From positions 21,883,630-21,947,629 of the forward strand of contig OX463781.1 in assembly GCA_949825025.1 (NCBI GenBank): DNA of 64,000 bases, in the 5' to 3' direction. The notes below the pieces were generated by a model. The model searched no databases and was not told the origin of the DNA. It saw only the letters and a program-made list of their open reading frames with translations. The stretch comes from Siphlonurus alternatus (Eukaryota > Arthropoda > Insecta > Ephemeroptera > Siphlonuridae). Numbering within the stretch: position 1 is the first letter of the stretch; the number at the start of each line of letters is the position of its first letter. The translations under genes and the position numbers were made by a program. Below, piece after piece: positions 1 to 12,190 of the stretch.

Positions 1-1620
1 AGCAGCAACTTTCATGATTTATACGAGGGCGTTCGTTAACTATAAAGTCGTAACTTTGTATGTTTATTATTTTTTAAACTACCAACTGTCGTCGCACTGG
101 TAAATTTATGTACAGAGCTATATATATAGTAATAAAGAGGGGGACACATCAGTTATTATATTGGTATAGTACGTGCGCGCTGTCCCACTTAATTTGGCTG
201 TGACTGTAAACAATAAGTTGATGCTACGGCCATCTGTTAGTCAGTGAAATTTTCCAAACAATGAATGTAATTAAGACTTTTTTTTTATGTTTCTGTGGGA
301 GAATGTATTTTTTATCAAACCACACTTCTACTTTTTAATTATACACTAACTGTAAGTCTGCTTCCCCGAACCTTCCGAATTCTTGACATTTCGTAGGCTT
401 ATCCGGAATCGTGGTAGTTCTCTGCTTATAGCTATTCATTCTTTCATTTACCTGTGACTCAGGGAAACGTGGAAACCTCAGTTAGATGGACGCTACAGCT
501 TTTGTCAATTTTAACTGGAGCGCAATGGTTCAAAGCCAGGGGAATCACATAGCGGGAAAGCGTAATGATTTAACTCTGGGTGGAAGAAGCATGATTTTTG
601 TTGGAAATGGGCACCCATCCAATTAATCACACTCAGCGTTGCTTGACTTTGGAGATCATTATCGTCAAGAACCGGTCAATGCACAGCGCCAAACTCCCCA
701 CAACTACAGAAATATATTAAAATAATATCAGTAATCATACATATTTAAAACTTATTTTATATTAAGATAAATTAACTGAAGAAAACTGTACTATAATTAA
801 CATACTATATTAAATTTAGTTCTATATATTTAATAAGAACAATTTGATTTTAAATTTAACCATGATTTTATGAAAATTAAACTGCAATATTATAATCTAT
901 ATTAAAATCTTCCGTCTTTAATCATATTATAAACTCCCTTATTATACCTGTACCTATAAGAGCTATAATATATAATACATATATGATGCAATGATCTGAT
1001 GTTACACAGAAATCTTGTTATGATTCAAAAGATGTTTCATTGAACGTTTATGATCTGCAATTAAATAACATTACATCAAAAAATATACATCAAAATTTAT
1101 GTAGCAAGCATTCCAGATTTATTTAGATACCAACAAGCAATAATTAATACAGTATTATAGAATTTATCATTTAAACAACCAATAATTTATAATCCATCAG
1201 AACCGATAAATTTAATGTCCACTCTTCTTTAAGAGCATTCACTCTCAAGGTTATACCAAGACTCGATGAATATCAAGCTTATTTAATTTTGTTTTTAAAT
1301 AATTTTTCTCGTCCTGTTTTACAATCGAAAGGTAAATTTACAAGCAAAATTAGGTCCATTGAATTATTTTTCAATACAAAACTAATTCTAGTTAATTTGT
1401 TTATTTTTTATATGCCATAAATTATAACCAAATAATAAGACATTTATTTCAATTTGAGATTTACGTTTTGAATTTTCAATAATTATAAAGAGTTTTAATA
1501 CTTTCAATAACCAAATGTAATCAATACACAAATTGTAACCCCTTAATTCTGCCTTTTTTTTTAAATTTAAGATGACTGCTTTTGTCAAAATGCTTGACGT
1601 TTGACGTTCTTCTGTTCCAG
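1..1620 (+). other. Probable intron of the zinc-finger gene, left edge of window
   Basis: No coding exon was seen. Since exon 1621 begins with a splice acceptor, this DNA should be intronic. A less AT-rich patch at about 470-700 (with AATTAATC and other possible factor sites) stands out from its surroundings and could be a conserved enhancer. The function is unproven. Confidence 0.5.
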
Positions 1621-1763
1621 AGCCACGCAGAACACATGCCGTTCCGTTGCGAGTTCTGCGCTCGCCTGTTCAAGCACAAGCGCAGCCGCGACCGCCACGT
1701 GAAGCTGCACACGGGGGACCGCAAGTACCGCTGTACGCAATGCGAAGCCGCCTTCTCGCGCAG
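1621..1763 (+). CDS. Oaz: Zinc-finger gene exon: finger 1 and most of finger 2
   Basis: The acceptor ttctgttccag precedes AGC and the donor is AG|gtgaga. The exon starts in phase 0 and ends with two bases of an Arg/Ser codon that is completed by the next exon. It encodes one full C2H2 finger, the TGEKP-type linker HTGDRKY and the first half of finger 2. The exon is GC-rich against very AT-rich flanking introns. Confidence 0.9.
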
Positions 1764-4700
1764 GTGAGACCAATTCGCATAATTGTAGCACTTTTATGTG
1801 GACAAGGAATGTGTATGATGATCGACTACAACAACGTTTTTCTCCAGGTGTTGACCCTAATACTCAGTCCATTTAAATAAAATAGAACTAGCATCTATAA
1901 TACGCCATCATCGGAAGAAATTAGAACTAAAAATATTACATTTTTTTTTAATTAAGAGTTCGTCTCTATAAAGACGACATCTGGAATGGTGTTTGCACAA
2001 ACCAATGCTTCTTTTGGATGTAGTCCAAGATGGTGACTTTTATCCCTCGATCGCTTTATTATATAAATTATATATCAATGTCATCACTCGATCGTCTTAT
2101 ATAGAGAAGTCACAGTCATGTGCATGGAAATAATAGATCTAGACAAACGTCTTTCAGGTTCTTTGATGTCATCATTTATCATGTCTCATGTATCTGTTTG
2201 TTCATTATTTTGTAGTATCAGTATATCCTCAATATTAGTAAGAATTACTTGAACACGAGAAATTTTAGCGGTCAAAATACAAGCACCCCCAAATCTTAGC
2301 TAATTTACATATTCGATGTACACAGAATATATATTATCATGTAGTTAAAAATATAAAATATATAGCATTACGACGATTACAGAATGAAATAATGCAGGCT
2401 CATGCGTCATAACGCAAAACATTGTATCTTAAATTTAAATATTCTTTGCATAAGTGAATGTCGATTGTTGCACCGTCGCGTGGGAAATAAGACACGCGTG
2501 CCGAGTGAGATGATTGCCGTGTGTTCGGCGTTCAAGCGTCTATTGTGTAGATTAGCATCTCTGCTTGGGCGTGCACTTTACATCACTAGCGAGCGTGATT
2601 GTAATACTTGCTCCTGTGTGAGCGGGCGTTGCTACATGCATGGCTACCGGGCAAATTTAGATAACAACTATAGCAAGTCAGTAATCTTAAAAACCAATGT
2701 AAACGTATGTATAAATTTATGTAACTACTATATCGTTCCTATAAAGTAAATTAATTCAATAATATAATGCATGCTTAAATAAACAACAACACAGTTTGTT
2801 ATATATTTGTGTGCGGTCTACCAGTATTTTTTATGTCAATAAGAATTTACAAAGTGTGACTGAAGGAACTGTGGGAAACTTTAGTCAGAATGAACACTAA
2901 CTGTTATAGTCAAGGGAACTAGGCAGTAGGCACTTAAACACAAAAAAAAGTATCGGGTGAAAGCGAAACAAATTTCCGTCATGGGCTCTACATATAATAT
3001 AGGAAGTTGGAATGGGAGTTTTAGGTGAAAATTCAATACAACTAGCTTTGCTGCTTTGATGATGATTTTTTGTATGCTTGTATGGAACTTATACTTTCAA
3101 GCGGGATTAGTATATACGAATCCTGCTTGCAATCGTTCTACTGTGCAAAAATACTATTCTATATTTTTATAGATATGATTTTAAGGTGGGTATCTTTATG
3201 CTAAGATTTACATTTGATTACAGTGATCATTTGAAGATTCATATGAAGACACACGATACACAGAAGCCGTTCCAGTGCTCTGCATGTAACCGCGGCTACA
3301 ACACGGCTGCTGCGCTGACCTCTCACTCGCAGACGCACAAGCGGCCTCCCTCGCTGCCCGCCTCTCTGCCCCCACGCTCCAGCCCTCAGCAACAACACTC
3401 GCGCAGCCCGCCCTCTGCGCCCCCACCCCGACGTGGTACACCCGCCCCCAGCCCCGCCCCAGCCTTCCCTCGAAACTTGGTGCCCGGGTCGCACCACGAT
3501 CTGCTGCGCGCGCACCCTGCTGCCGCGGCCGCCGCAGCTGTCCTCTTCAACCGAGAGTTACAACAGGTGAGAAAAGGTCACGGGAGGTCAAATAAAAATC
3601 GTGAGGGCACAGTTCAAGTGGCTTTCTGTCTTGTTCGACTGTTGATATCTCAATGTGTTAGAATGAGTGAGTGACTTTAACGCAAGATCAAGACAGGAAA
3701 ACTTTTTCAGAGTAATTGAATAATTTCCATACGTACATCTGTATACTTTATTTGCTGACGCTGCAGCTTCAGTACAAAAAAAAAAAAAAAAAAAAATAAA
3801 TGCTATAATATGTAATATATGTATTATAATCCTTATAGTGACTTAAATTAAATTATTCGCATAGAGGTAAGAATGAGAGACGACACCCAGAAACTTAGCC
3901 AGGGGTCATGTACATTTCGTGTTGTTAGAGGGTGTACGTACGTAATGGCAACAATGGCAGTAATAACTTAAGTAGGGAGATAGGGATCACATGCAGCTTA
4001 TAAAACTATTTATATTTTTGTTGTTTACAATTTTAAACACAATCTCCTTTTTGTAATTTAATTTTATGTTGAACAATTAAGGTATGTAATAAAATCTTAG
4101 ATCGCGGGGAGAAAAAAAAATAAATAAATGAAAAAGTCATTAAAAGCATCAATGAAGTTTTTAATGACATACCAAACAAGTAAGATACAGGGAGCAAGAT
4201 TTTTATTCATTTATATTTATATGGTTTTGCAATGCAAGCTATATAATATAATACACCATACCAACATTAAAGGCATAAACTTTATTGCTTCAAGTGTGTT
4301 AAGTTGTAATTTTAGTTCGTTTTAAGGTGGTAAGGTGGTGTAATTAGACAGTTTGATGGTTTTAAAATATGTATGAGGTGTATCAGAAAAAGAGACCTTA
4401 AGAAGTAATTTAATTGCAGGGTAAATAAAAACATGAGATGGAAGAAATTCTTGAGCGTGGTTTCAGTAAAATAATTAGGTTGGTTTTGTGATGCTTTATA
4501 TTAGCACATTAATTAAAAATAGCATGCAGTGACAATTTAAATAAACCATCATTTTAAATTCTATCGCTTGAACCAGCTTTCACACTCTGCATGATGACTG
4601 ACAGTATACTTTATAATCTCAAGGATAAACTGCTAAAAAAATATCATATAGAATATTTGATATAAGTATTTTTTTATAGTTTTTGCCCTACAAGAATATT

Positions 4701-7700
4701 ACACAAAATTATTGTAGACATTATAAATAAAAAAAAAAAAATAGATTTTAATTTTTGAAATAAGTAAAATAAATTAATTTCATGCAATGTAGTTCTCGAT
4801 ATAACATCCTAATTGTCAGTTTCCGTCTATATGTGTACACCTTGGAAATTAATTGTTAGTGTTAATTTTTTTCCCTCTTCAACTTGCCTTGCTGTTTTTC
4901 ATTGGATGCCAACTGATTTGAGCTTGAAAATATATTATTTTAGAATGAAACAGGGTGCTCTTCTTGCCTTCTCTTATTCACAAGTATATTATACATTTGT
5001 TTATCATTGTCAAATAGAGTTACGTTAGCAAATGAAGCATAGATAACGTTCCGGCTATCCCAGGGTGTAATTCTACAGAGCTGCTCACGTGACCTAGAGT
5101 GTAGCAACCCCGCGGATCGTTTCAGGTGCTACAACAGCAGCAAGAGGCTAGTGCTCGAGGTGGTTCTCCCCCGAGCGCGCGGAGTGCCCTCAACGCCGCT
5201 GCCATGGCAGCCGCGGCGCTGGCTCACTCGGCAGGCCTGCAGTTCGCGGCACCCACCCTGGCGTGCATCTACTGCACCAAGGACAGCTTCACCAGCATGG
5301 AAAGTCTGCAATTACACGTCCAGGCCATGCACGGTAAGCACCAAACACGCCTGCACGTCCATCCACGCGTTCATGGGACACCGCTGTAATTGAATGCTAG
5401 CTGTATCACTGACAATGATTCTTAATTCACAGCAATTTGTAACAAAATTTATGAAGTTTCCTATTTTCCACTGTATAAATGTATACCCGGGATGATCTGA
5501 CAGAGTTGATACTGCTGAACACTTATTATTTTTTTATTTTACACTGCATGTACAAAAAAGATCGATCCGGCCAAATCGGATAATTTTTTTAACGAATGTA
5601 CAATTATGTACAGTAGATACAGTACAATATAGGATGATAGAGATTTGTAAGAAATTCAATGAAATGTAAATCTAGAGCTCACTTCCTTTTGTTACTCAGC
5701 AAATCGATCAGTGCATGGTAGCGAAAGCTTTGTCTGCCAGAGATTTCTTCTTCTACACGTAACCTACTTAGCATTTCACGGCCACCATGCAAGCTATACA
5801 AATCGACCATAAAGCATAAATATCTGGAGTCGGAGACTGATAATATTTTTTATTCAATATCTTTTCTCTAGGATACCTCGAAGATTGTGTAGCCTAAAGA
5901 GAGTGTTTTTTTTTTACAACTTTTTTTTTAAGGTTTGAAAAATATAAATTATGAAATTTTTACAAGAGCATGAATTCTTCTAAGCAAAAAAATAAAATAA
6001 ATATAGTTTTCTGAAATAGTTTAAACAGGTTGAAGTTTTTCCACGTTTGCTATAGAATTATAATGTTTTTGACTTTATTCAGTGCATGCAGCAGCAACTT
6101 TAATTTAATTTTCTTTCTTAATTTTTATTAATTTTAAATTTCAATTAAACTAAATGCATTTTTCCCACAGGCTCAATTCTGAACGGCGAACGCGAGTATC
6201 AACCCCCGTCTCCAGCTCATCATCTAGCTTCTAGCAATGCCCACCACGTTGGTACAGGCGCTAGTTCTGCCAAACACGCAGCAAGTCCCACGCAGCCTTT
6301 TTCGTGCGATTTCTGCACTATGAAGTTCGACAACATGCAGGGTCTGCAGAAGCACAGTCTCGCAGTGCACGCGATGCCGGCGCCTCCCGCACCGGCTACG
6401 GCGGCCGTGCTACCACTAGCATGCGCACAATGCCCTGCGCAATTCACGTCACCAGGCCAGCACGCAGAGCACGTGTCTGTGTACCACGCCGAGCAGCTGA
6501 AGCCAACAGACCTCAGCAAGAAGCCAGCGAGCACCAATGGAAACGGAAAATCCTCGAGGACAGATAAACTTCCTCAAAATACACTACTATGTAACCAATG
6601 TAATGCTCCTTTCCCTGATTTTGAATCATTCAGGACTCATCTAAAAACTCACCTAGATGCAGAACAAGGAAAAACTCAATCAAAACGTAACATTATTAAT
6701 AATAATATTCCACCACATTATCAATGTAATGAATGTGATGCATCTTTTTCTACTGAAAATGCACTTGAAATTCATTCACTTGGACATTTTTTAACAACTT
6801 CAACAGAATTTTCTTGTCAAAGTTGTTTAAAATCATTTCAACGTCCAGATGAATTACAAAAGCATTTAATGGATATTCATGCCCATCATTTGTACCGTTG
6901 TTCACTCTGTAGAGAGATTTTCGATTCGCGAGTTGGTGCTCAGGTTCATTTCGCGGTGAAGCACAGCAATGAGACACGCGTTTTGCGTTGTGTAGCGTGC
7001 GGGGAAAATTCAGCGAAGTTTCGCACAGAAATGGAATTTACTTTGCACGTTCGCGTACATCATTTGACTCCTCATTTGGAAGCTCAAACAATGCGACAAA
7101 ATACAAAACCAGAATTAAATACTGCAATTATAAACCAATTTCGTTGTTTATATTGTAATGATTTTTATAAATCAGAAACTGAACTTCAATATCACGTTGC
7201 AAATTTTCATCAAAAATTATTTCATTGTAAAATCTGTGATGAATCTTTCCACGTAGAATTTTTACTTGATAAACATATGGAATCTAAACATAGTAGTCCA
7301 AATGAAAAAATTAAAAATTCAATTGAATCTCAAATAGATCATAATAAACAACAAAATGGGGATAAAGATTTAGCAGAAAATAAGAAATCTTTAAATTTTG
7401 CCTCATCTTTGAAGCAAAGTAGCAAATCTGCAGGAAATAACATGGTTGTTGTGAGCCTTGTTTGTGCGTACTGCAATGAGAACTGTAAATCACGAAGTGA
7501 ACTTGAGACCCATATGAAATCTCACCATCAGAATAGGACCACGAATGGTACCTCTCATACAGGATCTGGGACAGTCTTGGGAAGACATAAGTGCAATATT
7601 TGCGATCAAGTTTGCCCAACTTCAACCTTATTAGCAGAACATAAGCTTACAACGCATTGTAAAGTACTTAATAGCGATCAATGTAGTATTTGTAAAACAA

Positions 7701-8656
7701 GTTTATTAAACGAAGAACAATTTTTTTCACATATGCAAAAACATTGTCCAAATACTGTAGGAAATAATGAAAATTTAACATTACCTACAGCATGTATAAT
7801 TTGTAGACAAACTGTAACTTCTGATTCAGAAGTACAATTACATGCAAAATTTCATTTACATCAAAAATTACAACAAGAATATACAAAAGAAGCAGAATCT
7901 TTTGTTTTAAATTGTAAGGAATGTACAAGTCGTTTTGATAATATTACTGAATTAGAATTACATTATACAAATTTTCATGCATCAAATTCAAATTTTAGAG
8001 CACCAGCATCCCGTGAAAATGCATCTTATGAATGTATTTCATGCCAGATTAGTTTTGGTACTGAACAGGAAGTACGATCACATGTTGAGAGTACTCATAG
8101 CATTGATGACAGTCAAAAATGTCACCTGTGTCAAGAAACATACGACACTCCATTGAAATTACAATGTCACTTAATTGAACATACATTTGCTGGTTGTCCA
8201 ACGTTCGCATGCTACTTATGTGGTGCAGTATTTACTGCATCAACTGGACTACAGCGTCATATGATTTCTCATGGTCCAAACTCAAAACCATATGATTGTA
8301 ATAAATGTCATTTAAAATTTTATTTTAGATCAGAATTAGATAACCATGCATTTATTCACGATCAAAATAATTCTAATTGTAATGATATTATAACACCAAA
8401 AATAGAAACAAATCATAATGACGGAAATTTAAATTCTGAAAATTCATCATATGATAATACAAAAATTAAAAATGAAAATTCAGAAGAAAGAGATCAACAA
8501 AATGAAGCAATTTCATTGGCTGTTACAAATAGAAAACGTAAGAATTGCTCCAATGAAAATACAGAAAGTACTTCCAACGGGTTCGATGTAAATAATTCTG
8601 AACATGAAGATGAACTTAAAAGACTCAAATCTGAGCCAGTAGATGAACAAACATGA
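1621..8656 (+). CDS. Oaz: Multi-C2H2 zinc-finger transcription factor, ZNF423/ZNF521 (Oaz) family, 3' part of gene
   Basis: Four exons join in frame: 1621-1763, 3224-3566, 5126-5333 and 6171-8656, with AG/GT borders and phases 0-2, 2-0, 0-1 and 1-stop. They give 1059 residues, lacking the N terminus, which must lie left of the window because exon 1621 opens with a 3' splice site. I count about 22 C2H2 fingers. The first three ([19 protein letters not shown], then [19 protein letters not shown], then [19 protein letters not shown]) match the signature early fingers of ZNF423/ZNF521 as I remember them. The family has about 30 fingers in vertebrates. It works in the nucleus as a DNA-binding adaptor with EBF/Olf-1 proteins and, in vertebrates, with Smads. 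A Pro/Ala-rich linker follows finger 3 and an acidic, Asn-rich tail ends the protein. The next gene, HEATR3, starts 3.4 kb downstream and is unrelated in function. Confidence 0.9.
1764..3223 (+). other. Zinc-finger gene intron
   Basis: AT-rich DNA from donor gtgaga to acceptor gattacag. A less AT-rich, CpG-containing patch at about 2400-2680 is open in one plus frame but has no recognisable protein similarity. No other feature was seen. Confidence 0.6.
3224..3566 (+). CDS. Oaz: Zinc-finger gene exon: end of finger 2, finger 3, Pro/Ala-rich linker
   Basis: The acceptor is tttgattacag and the donor CAACAG|gtgaga. The first base completes Ser of finger 2, giving [11 protein letters not shown]. 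Finger 3 follows, then about 80 residues of low-complexity Pro/Ser/Arg and an Ala run (AAAAAAAV), probably a disordered linker. Confidence 0.9.
3567..5125 (+). other. Zinc-finger gene intron
   Basis: AT-rich DNA with A-runs (3775-3797, 4729-4741). No gene, RNA or clear repeat was recognised. Confidence 0.6.
5126..5333 (+). CDS. Oaz: Zinc-finger gene exon: Gln/Ala-rich stretch and finger 4
   Basis: The acceptor is tcgtttcag and the donor CACG|gtaagc. The exon starts in phase 0 and ends with one base. It encodes a QQQQ/Ala-rich segment and then the finger [20 protein letters not shown]. The reverse strand and other frames are also open here only because of GC richness. Confidence 0.88.
5334..6170 (+). 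other. Zinc-finger gene intron
   Basis: AT-rich DNA with nothing recognised apart from the flanking splice sites. Confidence 0.6.
6171..8656 (+). CDS. Oaz: Zinc-finger gene terminal exon: fingers 5-22 and C-terminal tail
   Basis: The acceptor tttttcccacag gives 828 codons including the stop at 8654-8656. Eighteen further C2H2 motifs can be read, among them [50 protein letters not shown] and [10 protein letters not shown]. Finger 11 has a longer Cys-His spacing ([20 protein letters not shown]). The tail is acidic and Asn/Ser-rich and contains KRLKSEP, a possible SUMO site in a KxE-like context. The first ~390 bases are GC-rich, while most of the rest uses AT-ending codons. Confidence 0.93.
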
Positions 8657-10128
8657 AAGTTTTTTCCGTTTAATTATAATTATTAAATTGTAATTAAACT
8701 ATTTGTAGTGTTTTACAAAATATCACTGCTCAATGTATTATAAAATTAAAAATATTAAAGACAAAATTCTTTTTTGAATGTTTTATGTGTTAGACTTTAG
8801 ATAATATTATGATTAAGTTCATAAAGTCATGTCTCGTGTGTTAAATATGTTAAATTACATAATATATAAAGCTAAATTAATTTTATGTTAATTTTAAAGG
8901 TGATTTTTAATTACTTATGATCTACTAAACAATTTTTGATCCCATACAAGTCATGCATACGTAATTTTAAATAACAATGATTGTAATGTAAGTTCTTCGT
9001 TATATATAATAATTAAAATAATAAAGCCATGATCTTTAGTTTCACCGATCATTTACCATTTTAAAAGCTATAACTAAATAATTGTTCATATATATTATAT
9101 ATTACATGAACAATTAACTTTTCCGCGCATAGTTTAATTAACTTGCTAATGAGCTAATCTTGTTATTATTTAAAATATTAGTAAAACATGACATTGTAGC
9201 TCTTGAAGAGAAGTAAAATCAAACTTTGTAAAGCTCATATTATTGTAGTGATAATTGATAATTAAAAAAAAAAAAAAAAAATCCTGTTTTTAAGAAGGGC
9301 TTTCAGTTTTTTTTTATAATTCAATTAATATTTATTTTAAATGCTGCTGAGTTATTGAAACATCATTCATTCATAATTATTGAAATAGCATTGTAATTAA
9401 TATATTAAAATGTATAAATATTTCTTATTAATTTAAAATTGTTTGTTAATTATTTATTTATTATAATTTAGACATAGAAAGTTACTGTGGGAGAGGAATT
9501 GTTATTTGCACTTATACTCTTTCTACTTTCTTTATATAATAATTATATATATATTATATATATTTATAGGGACCAATGGCACACATATGTTTATCTTATT
9601 CACTGTATTTATTGACATCAAAAGTTAATAATTAAGGCTATAATGTTAAATAAATGATCTTTTATCAGGCCATAATAGTAATGTTTATTTAGTATATTAA
9701 TTGTAGTCATTGCATTATATATAATATAGGATCTATTTATCACTAATTAGTCTTATAGTCAGTATGGGTAAAAAGGTTATTATATAAAATTATTATAATA
9801 TTTATTATTTATTTGTTGTTAAAATTCTTGGCAGAAGTTATTGAGTTACATTATTTCTATATTAAGGAATGGTACGTACGTGTTTCTTTTTACTCGGTTA
9901 AGGTGTTGTAGATGTGATTCATGATTATCATTATTAAAATTTGTGGTTAGATTATAAATTTTGGTATTTTTATTTCACTTATTTTACATCCCAAATTAAC
10001 AAACTTAAGATGAATAATTATAATGTTTTTAATTAATATACAATGCACATATTTATATATTATGTGGTATTTATTTGTCTTTATTTAATTATTTAATTGT
10101 TTAAATTGTTATAAATTTCATTAATAAA
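8657..10128 (+). other. Probable 3'UTR of the zinc-finger gene with several poly(A) signals
   Basis: This is AT-rich sequence with no coding exon. AATAAA occurs at 9020-9025, near 9650 and at 10123-10128, so several 3' ends are possible. A short perfect hairpin (TTGTTCAT/ATGAACAA stem) lies at 9081-9115. The true 3' end is inferred, not seen. Confidence 0.45.
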
Positions 10129-10130
10129 GA

Positions 10131-11590
10131 TTGGAGATACAAAACTCCCACTGTCATTATATTATTCAGTATATACGTATATGGATATATAACATTAATT
10201 AATATTAATTAACGTTAAAAACCTCATCCGATCGATCTCTTATTGTCTCTCATTCAGTTTTTTTTTTTAAATAGCTATCAGTGTGACTTAATTAATTATT
10301 ATAACGTTGTACACCATCAAAGCACCAAATTTGAAAGAAAACTGCCTTATTAATTAAATAAGCAAAACTTTACTAAAAAATTTAAATCTATCATTTGGGA
10401 TTTAGAAGTGTAAAATTAATATATATATATATATTCATATTTTTTTATTCAGAAAAACATTTATTATATAAGAACATATATTATAATAACAATCAATACA
10501 AACATAAACATTCAGTAAGTAAACAACACAATAAGTTAATAGACCACTTGCAAAACTATGTTTTAGCAAAACATAAACTAACTCACTCGTTGTTGATTAT
10601 GTTTATTTTTTTTAATACATTGGACCTTATGGGAAATTTATGATTTTCACATACAGATTTCCATACATTACATACGTATAATTTTAAAAATAAATATATC
10701 ACTGGAATCTGCAGTTCTTGGCCATTTATAATATTGAAAATTGCATCGGATGACGGTTTCTTTATCTCAATATAGTAAATTTAGTATGATACCAAATCAG
10801 CCAATTGCATGGGGTACAAGATACATAACTAGGAACTAGGCAAACTCCAGTTTGTTGATTTTAACTGTTGCAATAATAAACAATCTGGATGAGAGCTTGC
10901 TTGGCTACGTATCTTACCCCATGCAATTGGCCGATTTGGTATATCATACTAAATTTAATTACTATATTGAAATAAAGAAACCGTCATCCGATGCAATTTT
11001 CAATGGCCAAGAACTGCAGATTCCAGTGATATATTTATTTTTAAAATTATACGTTAGTAACGTATTGAAATCTGTGTGTGAAAATCGTGAATTTCCCATA
11101 AGGTCCAAAAATGTATAAAAAAAATTATACACATTAATCAACAACCAACAATACACTGGGTGGACGAGTTTGTTTACGTTTTACTATAACATATGTACGT
11201 ATATTATTTTGCAAGTGGTCTATTGTCAGAACATTAAATTTATATGACAGAGTACTTTACATTTTACAATTTTTACATAGACTATTATACAGGAATTTCA
11301 TGTTTACATTTTGGGTAGCACGGAGATGCCCGAAGCCGCCCGAAGAGCTTCGGGATGTAGGCAGAAAACCCTAAAATCCTATGCTGTGCGTGTTAACATA
11401 ACTCACAACACCTCTTTTCTCATAACAGTTTTGGTCACCAAATATTTTTTTTCACTAGCATTGGTTCTTCTTGTCACCATTTATGAAAGAAATTTCTACG
11501 AGAAATGATACGAATCGTCAGGAGAAATTAATTTCGAGACCAACTTTAACACGTATTTGCTATGCCACTGACAATGTTTTGCCTACACAA
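10131..11590. other. Intergenic DNA between the zinc-finger gene and HEATR3
   Basis: No exon was recognised. Most of the stretch is the foldback element listed separately. A small GC-rich hairpin (cccgaag/cttcggg) lies at about 11330-11355, with nothing around it that identifies it. Confidence 0.5.
10538..11224. mobile_element. Foldback (long inverted-repeat) element, about 0.69 kb
   Basis: The outer ends are inverted copies: AATAGACCACTTGCAAAA at 10538-10555 and its reverse complement at 11207-11224. The arms run inwards for roughly 290-320 bases with small indels (shared blocks include GGCCA..GAACTGCAGATTCCAGTGAT near 11010 and its complement near 10720), leaving a spacer around 10830-10900. 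There is no transposase frame. The target-site duplication is not clear. Confidence 0.8.
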
Positions 11591-12028
11591 TTATGACGTC
11601 ATATTGTTTTGTGACGTATGGTGAAAGACCCGTATACAGATTGTTCATTCAAGATTCATCCAGGTTTTTATAGTTATAGTTGGCGAATTTAGAAATCTGG
11701 TGTAGGAATGCTTATATGCTATATATTATAGGAATCACTTTTATAAGTGCGGAAGCGGCTTTTAACTTTTAACTCAAATTGTCAGCTCCGTTGTCAGCTT
11801 GTTGCAAAGTTGAGGACTTTGGGCTTGTCGGTGCCGAAAATGAATTTAAAATAATTAAAGAGTTTGCCGCCTCATAGAGAATTCTCGCGTTTTGATTGGC
11901 TTACTCCACAACGATTCCACATATCTGCCATTTGTTTCTTTTTGCTCAGAACAGCTGGCTTGCTGCACGTGTCTTCTGCTGAAATCGTGCTTGTATTTTG
12001 TTGTTTTTGTATCTAAAATCAGTTTGAA
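11590..12028 (+). promoter_or_regulatory. Probable HEATR3 promoter and 5'UTR
   Basis: A consensus CRE, TGACGTCAT, is at 11594-11602, followed by a half-like TGACGTAT at about 11612. An inverted CCAAT box (GATTGGC) is near 11894. No TATA box was chosen. The HEATR3 start codon follows at 12029 in a good context (gaaATGG). The transcription start is not determined. Confidence 0.4.
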
Positions 12029-12190
12029 ATGGGAAAATCTAAAGCAAAAAAGTATAAAAATAAATGGAGCAATAATCCAACTGGCTTGCAAACTGTAAAA
12101 GACTTGGAAAATGAAGAAATTGAACTTGTCATTGAACCATCAACTATTAAGGCAACCGGTCAAAATACTCTGCAGAATATCTTGGAAGAG
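12029..12190 (+). CDS. HEATR3: HEATR3 exon 1 (start codon, basic N terminus)
   Basis: Encodes residues 1-54, beginning MGKSKAKKYKNKW like human MGKSRTKRFK. The donor is GAAGAG|gtaatt in phase 0. The reading frame stays open for 87 more codons into the intron, to a stop at about 12452-12454. Confidence 0.88.

Noticed and set aside
2402..2749. 115-codon open frame in a zinc-finger gene intron
   Set aside because: No recognisable domain, no splice logic with the flanking exons, and it lies between two exons already joined in phase.
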